From assembly GCF_000003815.2 (NCBI RefSeq), contig NC_049987.1:11142714-11206713 (forward strand): a DNA stretch of 64,000 nt, in the 5' to 3' direction. The notes under the pieces were generated by a model, which worked only from the letters and a program-made list of their open reading frames with translations, was not told the origin of the DNA and made no database searches. This DNA is from Branchiostoma floridae (lineage: Eukaryota > Chordata > Leptocardii > Amphioxiformes > Branchiostomatidae). Positions 35,387 to 45,900 of this stretch are shown piece after piece. The translations under genes and the position numbers were made by a program. Position 1 is the stretch's first letter. Every line of letters starts with the position of its first letter.

Positions 35387-38300
35387 ATGTCCCTCAAAGC
35401 TGTTTGTGTGCTGGTGGGAGAGACAGTGAAGGGTACTGTAACGTTCACCCAGGCGGTAAGTGTGTCAAAGTCGCATGGTTGCCAAAGTGCCTAGTATTAC
35501 CAAGGAGGTTGGTATTACCATGTGCAGCACTGTCAAAATGATAAAATTCATGTCCTTTGTATCTGGACTTTTGAAGTGTCATCGCTTGACAGTCCTACTC
35601 GTAGTCATTTGTAGTGTTGAAATGGCTACAGAGATACGATGGATAGCCAAAAATTGCATAGTTACGTCATGTAGTGTCTTGAAATGAAGCCAGAGGGGGT
35701 GTTGTGGGGGAGGGGTGTTGTATAATCAGGCCAGGCCAGGTGACGTGGGCGTGGTTTCAGGCTTGATTTGATTTAACTGTTTGAATCGGAACATTTCCTC
35801 AATAAAGTTTTATTACATGTATTCATGCAACAAGAATTATTATTTTGTAACGTACTGGTATTGATTTCATTTTAGCTTTATATATTCAAAAGGTCATGGG
35901 AAAGTTATATAATGGTGATCTTATGCAAGTCATTGTTGTTTTAGGTTAAGGTGAAATCTTGCTTTGCTGTTCGTTGATTTTGACCGGTTTGCTAGATCCA
36001 TGTATATTACTTATTTTGCCTGACCTTCACTTTAAATAATGAAAAATAATTCAAGATGTAACTATGTACAAAATTTTGAGTTTTAACCAAATGTATGTTG
36101 ATGTTAAATGTAAATAACCATCTACTGTTACTCTCCAAGCAGAGGTCGAATTGCGCAGATATATAGTAGTAGTCGAAAAAAATACACTCGCGCTCTTGTA
36201 TTTTTTTTGACTACTACTATATATCTGCGCGATTCGACCTCTGCTTGGAGAGTAATCTACTGTAACAGTGGGGTTCAAGCACCGCCAACTGACCATGCCA
36301 ACTTTCAGCCAGATCGGTTGCGTGCTTGGTTTTGTAAGCTTGGCTGTCCGGGTCTGTCACGATTGCGGGTTCGAATCCCAGGAGCGAGCTTGGGGTAAAA
36401 ACTGTTCACTGGTTCCTATGCAGACCCTGTGAGTAACAGGCTAGCGTATGTGCCACACAGGGAAATCAAACTCGGAGATTCGAGGACGAATCTTCAAAAC
36501 AAAAGGGGGACTAGTGTAACAGTGGGGTTCAAGCACCGCCAAACAACCATGCCAAAGGCCTGTCAGGCTTTTGGCCGAATCGGTTGCGTGCTTGGTTTTG
36601 TGAGCTTGGCTGCCCGAATCCAGCACGATAGGTCGAGGGTACGAATCCCAGGAGGGAGTTTGGGGTAAAGACTGTTCTACTTGCCTCTGAGCGTTTCACT
36701 GATTCCCACACCGACCCTGTGAGTAACAGGCTAGAAAATGTTCCACACAGGGATATCAAACTCGGAGATTCAAGGACGAATCTTCAAAACAAAAGGGGGA
36801 GTAGTGTAACGGGTTCAAGCACCGCCAACCGACCAGGCCAAGCGCCTGTCAGGCTTTTGGCCGAATCGGTTGCGTACTTGGTTTTGTGAGCTTGGCTGCC
36901 CAAATCCAGCACGATAGGTCGCGGGTACGAATCCCAGGAGGGAGTTTGGGGTAAAGACTGTTCTACTTGCCTCTGAGCGTTTCACTGATTCCCACACCGA
37001 CCCTGTGAGTAACAGGCTAGAAAATGTGCCACACAGGGATATCAAACTAGGAGATTCGAGGACGAAAATTCAAAACAAAAGGGGGAGTAGTGTAACGGGT
37101 TCAAGCACCGCCAACCGACCAGGCCAAGCGCCTGTCAGGCTTTTGGCCGAATCAGTTGCGTACTTGGTTTTGTGAGCTTGGCTGTCCGGGTCTGGCGCAA
37201 TAGGTTGTGGGTTCGAATCTCGGGAGCGAGCTTGGGGTAAAAACTGTTTCACTACTTGTACCAGAGATTTACTAATAATATGTGTGTCCCGTTTCAGAGC
37301 TCTGACTCGCCAGTAGAAGTCACAGGAACCATCTCCAACCTGACACCACCCGGCAAGCACGGCTTCCACATCCACGAGTTTGGGGACACCACCAATGGTA
37401 GTCATGGCAACCTGTATTTCTCAAGCAATACCTGGCCCATTGGCATCTATTACACCTTGAATCAAACAATTGCCCTAATTTAAAAGTAGTGTAACCTTGT
37501 TTGTTTGTTTCTTATAGGATGTACCAGTGCAGGATCCCACTTTAATCCAGCTAAGAAGAATCATGGAGGCCCACAGGATGCTGAAAGGTGAGCTACTATG
37601 GTGTCTACACTTAACAGTTAGACTATGGAGCACACTGTACTTTGGCATTTCTGGCTGTTGGGTGATAGCAGAAATGTTTACTAGATGTTGCAGGGTTTGT
37701 AGTTTGGTATTTTACATATACATAGGCTGGTAGAGACTTTCATGATAATGATTTAGGATGATTGAAGATCTGGATGTACACAGACGTTTGCATTTACTTC
37801 TTGTGCAAATCAGTGTTTTAAAAGCAATTTAATTTAAAAAAAAACACTCTTGTGAGTCATGGTTTTATGCATCACAAGAGAAGCAAAGCTGTTGCTATTG
37901 GCGATGCTACACATACTTGATAAGTTTTGTACAATTTGACTACTACTGTTTCTCCAGGCACGTTGGTGACCTGGGTAATGTTGAAGTTGGTGATGATGGT
38001 GTGGCCAGCATTAATATCACAGACTCCCAGCTCCAGCTGACTGGTCCCAACTCCATCGTTGGTCGTGCTGTAGTGGTGAGTCCTTCAACTTTCATACTAC
38101 TGACCTTAACTATAAATATAGTATAATATTCCTAATCTCATTATTGCCTAGAAAATAAGATTTTCTATTTATGACACTGGACCATGAAAGTAGAAGTGAT
38201 ATCAATCCAGTTTAGTTCATCGTGCAACTATTCTTCCACTGTTTGTGTCAGAGAAGACAGGTGCAATGTACAGTATTAACAGGTTTATTTTAACAGGAAA

Positions 38301-38747
38301 ATCCCCCTAGCTCTTTTCCACAGGCACAATAACAACCACGGCTTAACGTCCAGTCCTAATTACTGCGACCCTTTTCGTGTCAAGTGTATGATATACTTGG
38401 GAATCAACTCACGTCCTCTAGTTCCAGCGGCAGAGCCAGTAACCACTAGGCTACACACGTTAAGATTATGAAATTAATGCAAAGATACACCAAAAAGTAG
38501 TTTCTCAAGCAACTGGATATGGTTTTGGAAACGGTCAGACGTTTCGGATAGAATCCACTATTTTGTCAGTGACACTGAAGTAATGCAAAGATGTGTGAGG
38601 GGTTAAAAAGTACATTACTCTTACTCCCCACAGGTGCATGCTGGGGAGGATGACCTTGGGAAAGGCGGCTTTGAGGACAGTCTGACCACTGGACACGCCG
38701 GGGGACGTTTAGCGTGTGGCGTCATCGGCATCACCAAGCAGGCATGA
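35387..38747 (+). CDS. SOD1: Cu/Zn superoxide dismutase, cytosolic type, 156 aa
   Basis: Five exons: 35387-35455, 37298-37397, 37518-37587, 37958-38075, 38634-38747, stop TGA. Phases are 0, 1, 2, 0, and exon sizes 70 and 118 match the usual animal SOD1 gene structure. It converts superoxide to oxygen and hydrogen peroxide. All metal ligands are visible: His46/48 in 'GFHIHEFGD', His63 in 'SHFNP', His71 in 'NHGGP', His80 and Asp83 in 'RHVGDLGN', His120 in 'VHAGEDDLG' (human-style numbering). The disulfide Cys pair ('NGCTSAG', 'LACGVI') and the guiding Arg ('GGRLACG') are present. There is no signal peptide, so it is cytosolic. A polyadenylation signal lies at 39246-39251. Intron 1 is loaded with repeats (36129-37255). 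It is tandem with a second SOD gene at 40077-42971. Confidence 0.96.
36129..36254. mobile_element. Fold-back element of 126 bp with 9-bp target duplication
   Basis: It is almost entirely two inverted arms of about 58 bp starting TACTCTCCAAGCAGAGGTCG, separated by about 10 bases. It is flanked by the direct repeat ATCTACTGT at 36120-36128 and 36255-36263. A 9-bp duplication is typical of Mutator-like elements, but the family is not proven. It lies in SOD intron 1 immediately before the SINE-like array. Confidence 0.85.
36262..37255 (+). repeat. Tandem array of four SINE-like units (~254-290 bp each)
   Basis: Units start with 'gtaac' at about 36262, 36516, 36806 and 37092; the last is cut short. 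Each carries 'gggttcaagcaccgcc', 'ggttgcgt(g/a)cttggtttt', a B-box-like 'gggt(t/a)cgaatcccaggag' and, in the first three, a tail 'acacaggga' to 'aaaacaaaaggggga'. Units 2 and 3 are nearly identical. A related single unit is in the second SOD gene, reversed (41769-41930). The array ends about 40 bp before SOD exon 2. Small open frames repeated here are products of the array. Confidence 0.85.
38335..38461 (-). repeat. tRNA-derived SINE, reverse, in SOD intron 4
   Basis: On the - strand it reads 'gtgtagcctagtggttactg' (A-box-like) and 'gacgtgagttgattccca' (B-box-like), about 50 bases apart, as in a tRNA. The tail differs from the 12565/63196 family, so it may be a separate SINE family. Confidence 0.55.
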
Positions 38748-40076
38748 GGCAACCTGCGGAGCCCTTTAACTGTCTACGGAGTGAAACAAAAGTTGTGACT
38801 GTTGTACCGGACTCGATTGCCAATAACAATGATACACTCATGGATACTTTGGGTCTGTGCGACTGTAAAATGTCTTATAGTCTCTTAGTATTGCTAATCA
38901 TAGTGACAGATTCACAGAAGGAACTGCTCTTGAGTCTTTGGGTGTTAAGATTTAAATGTACAATAAGTAGGAGTGTTGACCATTGTGCAACTATTTGGTG
39001 ATTTTGTTTCACCCTGTAAGAAGTTGAAAGAGGCTAATACTGGTGTTTTCTGTTTCCTGTTGTGTTTGGTTAATTTGTGCATCACATTGCTTCAATTCGT
39101 ACTCTCTTGAGCAATGCTTCAATGGAGCCTCACTGCCTAGCCTTGTCTTAAAGACTTATCTGGATCTATCAAGAAGGCAAAAATTGTTCTCAGAGATGTA
39201 ATTTGCCTCTTACATAATGAGTATGGTTCGTATTGTGAATATCAGAATAAACTGGCTACATGCTGTGGGCATATAAAACTATTGTTTGCTTTTTTTTTAA
39301 TAATCTAATCCTCACTTATAAACACTTTTTAAGAAATAAAAAGTTGGAAGGCTACAAATAAAGCTTACCTATATGAAATAACTGAAAGTGTTGTGTTGGT
39401 CAGAAATCACAAATTACGGAAAATTTCTCCAAGAGCATTGTAAGGCCAGCCTCCTTGGTGGAAAAACTAAAACAGTGGTCTGTTGATTTTTCTTAGAGAG
39501 GTTTATCATATTGTGTCATATAAACAATTTTTCAGATCACATAGTGAATTCCTAGTTCCAGGCTGCCTAAGTGCAGCCTTGAGTATGTAGGCTGCTGTAC
39601 TAATTTTTTGAGCATTATAAAGCCTGAAGCCCAACAACATTGAAAGCCCTTTACTTCAAATCTTGATGGAGCATAAATGTATTTTTGCAGTTGTCGAAAG
39701 TGTGAAACTGAATACTTTTTAGTTTGATCAGTTTGCCTTTTCAGCAACAGTTTGAGGGTCTTAACTGTTTTGCTTTAAATGCAAATTTTAAGTTACTTCG
39801 TATTACAAGGCTGGTTTAAACATTCAGCTGTGATTAGTAAGTTTAGATTAATGTCATTAATGTAACAGCAAGAGCCTTTAATGAATAGTGGTGATAATAT
39901 TCTGGGTCTGCAAACTAAGAGGGGATCTTTTTATGACCTTTGACATGCTGGCATCCACCCAGAAAAACTTGCTCATCCAGGTATTGCTAAGGGTCATAGG
40001 TCATGAGAGAGGCAGACAATCTCAGAAGGGAACAACACACAGAAGGGTGACCTAGGACGAGGACACGAGTGTCGCC
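38748..40076. other. 3'UTR of the first SOD gene and spacer to the second
   Basis: The first SOD transcript probably ends soon after AATAAA at 39246-39251. The remaining roughly 800 bp hold the promoter and 5'UTR of the second SOD. I recognise no other gene or repeat. Confidence 0.55.
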
Positions 40077-42971
40077 ATGTCTCTGTTCGCAGTAGCTGTC
40101 CTCACAGGGATGGTGACTGGGACCATCCACTTCTCACAAGAGGTGAATGTCTTACATATATTTTGTTTGTAACATTCAACAGACCTTTATGCACTTATCA
40201 GACTATATTATATATCAGTGATATGCAAATTCAATCCTGATTTAAATCCTGACTTCTTTCTGCCATGTAAATTTTTGTTAGATTATGTTTCACTTGTTTT
40301 GCAGTATGAACAAATTTAAGTTTGGTTTTGTGAATCTTTATGTATATGTTACTTTGGTTAATTTGGTTATGTAGAACTTTTGTATGGGTTTTCCCCAAGG
40401 GGCTTAGAAAAAGGCTGTCAGGCAGTCGGTATGTTTTTGTGTTGGTTAAATATGTGTACATAAACAGCAATTGTGCTAAAATATTGTTTACTGTGCATTT
40501 TAGAGAATTGCACTTTTTTAGAGGATTGCACTAAGTGTTAGGACTCCTAATGCCAAATTTTGCCTGACATGTCTGGGAAGTTACATTGTATGTATATTGT
40601 ACATGTTAACAGTAGGGCTGGGTGTACCGGTACAGAACCGTTTTTTTCTCATTGGACTGGTCCAGAAAAAATGGACCTGAAAAAATTCGATGGACCGGAT
40701 GTTGGACCGATTGGAAAATGAACTGATTATATGATCAGGCATTCACACGTTTTCGGGGTTAGCGGTCCAGTCAAATAACAAGAGCGAAGCAGAGTAGACT
40801 CTATAGTCATTTTTACCAACTTTTCCAGTCAATCTTACAGAGGAAGTTAGGCTTGTAGGCTTTTTAAAACGCCAGTCAGAGTCGAATATTACACAAAACA
40901 TATTTCTATGTAGCAAAATGGACTATTGTTTTGAGTATCGCCCATGCACAAGTTTCCACATAATGAATCAGGTTCATGTCCGGACCTGGACCTGATCCTC
41001 TGGACCGGACCTGGACCTGAATTTTCTGTACCGGTACCCACCCCTAGTTAACAGTATTTCCCTCCCTTGCAGTGCCCTACATGTGTAGTGGATGTGCGAG
41101 GGGAGTTGAGAGGACTGAGTAAAGGACTACATGGCTTCCATGTGCACGAGTCTGGGGACATGACAAGCGGTTCGTTCTTTTTCAATATGTAACTTGTTAT
41201 GTATAAATCACCTGATATTTTAGATGTTACTGTAATAAAAATTGTGCCTGCAATAGTTGAATAACATTAGTTGAATGTAATCTTTTTTATGAGTCCTTTG
41301 CAATTGAAACATCAAATTAGTGTTAGATGCAGAATACCTGAGTACTGATAGTGTTTAAAGGATAAGAAATGATTAACAGGATTACTTAGGAATGATACAG
41401 GAACGAGTCAAATTACAGCATATGTCTGAAAAGGAACATGTTTAATGGCTTAAAGATACACACAATGACACTGACAGCTATAACATTACATACACTCATG
41501 TATATTCAATCTAGTCCCTTTTGACTTACAGGTTGCACCAGTATGGGTTCTCACTACAACCCCTTTCGCATGACCCATGGTGGCCCCACTGATACTGTGA
41601 GGTCAGTGTTACAGTAATGTTTCTTACAAAAACAAAGGGCAATGTTGTAAACTTAAATTGCAAATGTGAAACAACCCGATCCCATATGGTCTAGTGGTTA
41701 GGATTTGGCGCTCTCACCGCCAAGGCCCGGGTTCGATTCCCGGTGTGGGAACCAGTGAAACAACCCGAGGGGCGAGTAAGAACAGAAAGAAACAACACCC
41801 CGACTCCCGGGATTCGAACCCGCGCCGAACCCGGGCAGCCGGATCACAAATCGAACGTGCAAACCGTTCGGCCAAAAGGCTTAAGCCGTTAGGCGTCTTC
41901 GGTTTAGCAGTCCTTGAACACCACTGTTACAAATGTAAGAAATGTACTTGTAAGAAGTAGGGTGTATGTGGCAACTAATAACCCCGTGACATAGCACGAC
42001 AGTAACTTTTATATAATATAGTCTTGCATTTTTCATATCAATGACCAATCAGCCTGACTAAAGTAGCCCAACCAACTGACCAAATCCTTCCAATCATTAG
42101 GCAGCAACAGATTAAATGTGTTAAACAGGTTGACTGAGCAGTCAGGATATTTTTGTGGAGCATTTAGAAATAGAGTCTAAATTTACTGAAAATATTTTGT
42201 CCTTGTTTTACCATATCCAGGCATGTTGGAGACCTAGGGAACATTGTTGCTGGTGCAGATGGCATAGCCAAAGTGGACATCACAGACAAGCTGATATCAC
42301 TGTCTGGCAAATACTCTATCCTTGGGAGAGGCCTGATCGTAAGAAATGAGTTCTACTTTAATCATTTAGAATCACGTTATAGATAAAATGCTCTGGTAAA
42401 CAAGACTAAGTATGAATGTTGTTAAGACTAATAAGAAGCTTTCTTTCTTAAGGTGCTGACATAAATATGTGTAGTAACAATGTACTAACTTTCAGTGTCA
42501 GTGAAGGATGCCATGTGTCTTGCATAAAACATTTCTAAGAGAAAAGGCCTATTTTAGGCAGCGATGACAACAGTTATTGATTTTGCATTATTTACATTTC
42601 TTTTTGTTTTTAAAAAGAAATTGCCATTCCCTGGCTTATGGTATCCTTTTTTTCTGTTATTTAGCCTTTAGTTTAATAAAGAATGTGCAAGGACATCAGA
42701 GTGGAGTTTTCTTTGAACTATAATATTTTGCTCTGCCCAGGTCCATGCAGATCCGGATGACTTAGGCAGGGGGGGCTTCCCTGACAGTCTGGCGACAGGC
42801 CATGCCGGTGCACGGGTGGGATGTGGAATCATCCTGGAGACGGCAGGCGACACCTCACAGGACAAACGCTTAGTGCAAATACTTAAGTCAGAGATACAGG
42901 AGATACGAGATAAAGAAAAGTCTGAACAGGAGACGTGGGATGGGTTGGATTGGGCCACAGTGCTTGGCTGA
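40077..42971 (+). CDS. Cu/Zn superoxide dismutase paralogue with C-terminal extension, 193 aa
   Basis: Five exons: 40077-40142, 41073-41169, 41532-41601, 42221-42338, 42741-42971, stop TGA. Intron phases equal those of the upstream SOD and exons 3 and 4 have the same lengths, so the two arose by tandem duplication. All catalytic residues are kept: 'GFHVHESGD', 'SHYNP', 'THGGP', 'RHVGDLGN', 'VHADPDDLG', the Cys pair and Arg in 'GARVGCG'. It should be an active superoxide dismutase. Its N-terminus aligns with cytosolic SOD1 rather than a signal peptide. After 'GCGII' the protein continues for about 44 residues instead of about 7, with a charged, probably helical stretch ('[20 protein letters not shown]') and a Trp-containing end ('[11 protein letters not shown]'). 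No domain is recognised in this tail. Introns hold a hAT-like MITE, a reversed SINE and a tRNA retrocopy. Confidence 0.93.
40613..41046. mobile_element. hAT-like MITE, 434 bp, 8-bp target duplication
   Basis: Ends TAGGGCTGGGTGTACCGGTA on the left and the mirrored 'taccggtacccacccctA' on the right form the inverted repeat. The perfect direct repeat GTTAACAG flanks it at 40605-40612 and 41047-41054. An 8-bp duplication with TA(G)GGG-type ends fits the hAT superfamily. Inside, 'ggacctggacctga' and 'ggaccgga' words repeat. It is in intron 1 of the second SOD; the exon 2 acceptor is about 25 bp downstream. Confidence 0.88.
41680..41754 (+). tRNA. tRNA-Glu (CTC) sequence with encoded CCA: probable retrocopy of a mature tRNA
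   Basis: The 72-nt body folds as a standard tRNA: acceptor TCCCATA with TGTGGGA, D-arm 'ggtctagtggttaggat', anticodon stem TGGCG/CGCCA with loop CTCTCAC (anticodon CTC, Glu), T-arm CGGG-TTCGATTC-CCGG, discriminator A. CCA follows directly (41752-41754), which eukaryotic tRNA genes do not normally encode. The 75-nt unit is bordered exactly by the 14-bp direct repeat 'gtgaaacaacccga' (41666-41679 and 41755-41768). That is the mark of reverse transcription of a finished tRNA and insertion. The internal A and B boxes look intact, so it could still be transcribed. Confidence 0.85.
41769..41930 (-). repeat. Single reversed copy of the SOD-intron SINE-like family
   Basis: On the - strand it starts 'gtaacagtggtgttcaagg', continues 'ttttggccgaacggtttg', 'gatccggctgcccgggttc' and 'gggttcgaatcccgggagt', and ends 'ctcgggttgtttcac'. 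This is collinear with the units at 36262-37255. The tRNA-Glu copy has inserted at its 3' tail; the tail sequence is part of the 14-bp duplication. Confidence 0.75.
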
Positions 42972-45900
42972 TATCTAACGCTAGTTCACTTTTATTCGCT
43001 GGGTAACCTATATCCGTTGTCTGCAAAAGGCAGGATATTCAGGAATATCAAGTCGACGGGCGGTGGTTTCAAGTTGCACTATCTTCAAAATATTGCAGTT
43101 TGAAACTACCATCCTTCAAAGTGATATCCCAAAATCCTGCTTTTATATAAACAAACCGAATATAAGTTACCGGTGGATAATGGTGACCCAGCATTAAGTT
43201 TTTTGTAGGTGTAAAATATTAACAGGATTGAGATTTCTGACTGCCAACCACCTTTGTGTTAGATTTATCCCTAGTTTAAATCAAAGAGATTAGTGGAGAC
43301 ATAAACTTTAAGGCTAAGGATGTTTGCAGTCCATCGTTTCTTTTGTGAACCTTCAACTATGAAACTCGTATTTGGATGTCACCATTTTAAAAGTTTGGTA
43401 AATTTTAGTTCAAGAAAAATTTGTTATAATACACTGGTAAAGTTTCATTGTTAAAAAGACATACATGTACATACATTCATTCATACATTAGTCTTCCAAT
43501 GTGCTACAGGAAATTGTTTAAATGAAGGAACAGTCAGAATAACTCTGTAAAAAAATCAACTTTCCCTTTAAAGTGCAGTATATTCACATGAATAGGAAGT
43601 CTATACCCAGTATACTTTGTCTTCTAACTTCTCAAAGATGATGCAGCAAGTTTCATAGAACAATGTGATCTTACATCAAGATTTTGTCACAAGTTTTAAT
43701 ACCACATGTTCTGATTGATTAAAATAAAAACTGTTTACCATTTGAATTTTTTGTTTATTGGTCAAGTTTCTGAATAAGTCGATATCTGACAACCCTATGC
43801 TCAACTCCAAAACATAAATCGATGCAACGTAAAAAAATGAGTCTGACACAGATTCAAATTGTTGTATACATTTCCACTTTATTCTTAAATTTTTTAACCT
43901 CCGATCTGTACATCAAAGTGCACCACTTTGTGCAATAATGAAAGCTGTAACCATTCCAACCATTGAACAAACTCAAATTAAATGCAACATAAAAACTTAC
44001 TCATAATAGTCTTAGTGGATAACTACCTTATTTGTAACATTTTTGTAACATTGTTTTAGATTTAGCTGCGATCAATGTAAAAAGAAATAACATAGCAAGT
44101 TGGTACAATGTCATTCAAAGCAGGAAATCATAGGTAACAACATTCTTTACAAATTGAATTTTAAACTTATCCTTACTAAATGCTCCACATCTTTCTTTCT
44201 TGGCAAAAGAAAAATATATGAGCCTGGATTATAATCACGCCATACAAAATACTGATCATTACTAATACTAACACAGATGAAATGTCATACTGACATTTAC
44301 AGGTGGTTCAAGTCACTGTAATGTTGTCACTTGAGTTGAAGATTCCAAATGATGTGTGACCTGGAGCATTTGGCTGTGTCTTGCTTTCATCAGCAAGTTA
44401 ACTGGGGCCATTCCTGCCAACTTATGCAGTGACCAAACATCTAAGAAAACTTTTGAACATATATCTTCTTCTCTTGTCATGAAACAACTTTTGTGCTTGT
44501 TGGAAGTGATGGAACAGCACTGGAAACTTAGTCACAGCACAACCATGTGCATCTACACTGCATTGTTGTGCAAAATGCACTTATAATCCTTGTGTAATAT
44601 CTCATTCTAACCTCAAGTTATCATTGAATTCATCTTCAAATTTGCCTGTACAAGATACATTTTAATCTCATGGAAGTAAATCTTCCTTAAAGTTTTTAGA
44701 ATATGCACATTTTACAAGCTATTCCACTAATTTTTCTGATCTCATTTCTGCCTTCTTGCAATGTTGATAAAATAAACACTACCAAAAAATGGCCTAGGCT
44801 TGAACAACTTATCATTTTGAAAACAGGTTAATACGTTTATGCAAGAGTGTCCTTGCTTTTTCCGACAGAACGCTTGAAATCTATTAAGAGTTATTGATGT
44901 TAAAATGGACAATCAGCTTAGCAGAGGGCCAGTAACCAAGAATTTACTTTCCAAATATATGTGACAATTTCATAAATAATTGCACATATCCAAGTCAGTC
45001 TTTGGTACTTCAGTACAAGGTATGGTAGGCAGTGTCCATGGGCATTTCTAAAACATTGTAGTTTTGCTTGCAGTTATACATACAATAAAGAAGAGCTGGG
45101 GTATGTGTGATAAATGAATGCACATTCAATAATAATTACATTTGTATTACTAAATAAGAATAAGAAGTAAGGTCCTGATATACTAGTAGTGTACACTTTC
45201 ACCCATTATTCCCTTAAGTATCTATTGCCAGAACTGACACCTGTTAACCAACAGACACTTCAAAAGCATCCGTCACTACAAATGTGTAATGACCTCTGAT
45301 TGGTCAGTGTCACGCCTGCTTCTTAGCACTGATTGGCCAGTAATTAGAACCAAATCTTCCTCAAATAGCACCTCTTTTATTCTGATGGGACAATTATGGG
45401 ACCTTGCTGGGAACCCTATAGGGCTCATCTTGAAATATAGTACTACTAAATACCCACACAGTATCTGGTTGTATATTTACTCTAATGGCAGCACACACTT
45501 AAGTATCAGAACTAAAGGGTTTCTATTTAATATGCAGAAACACACATTTTTTCTCCACAAATGTCAAATTAACATACTGTGTAAAATGAATCATGTATAT
45601 ATTCCAATCTGAGGATCGATACTGCACTGCTCTCCTGCACTTCTCGGTTCAGATGACTGGGGGCATCCCTTTACTTGTCAATGATTATTTGCCATTCATT
45701 GATATCTGATAGCTCTGCCCAGTATTTGAGGACGGAGTTTACCTCCAATTTTTTATTTATGGACAATCTGTTTTTCAGTAGACTTGGTTTTGAGTCTTTT
45801 CTTCTACTCTTTAGTAATTTTAGCTGCCCTTGACAGAAACTTTGTCCTTACTCACAGCACTCAGGCTCTCTCATCACTCAGTATTTCCATGGTGACCAAT

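Noticed and set aside
36441-37045. Repeated small proteins of about 76 residues
   Set aside because: Identical frames arise because the SINE-like unit is tandemly repeated; no coding signal beyond that.
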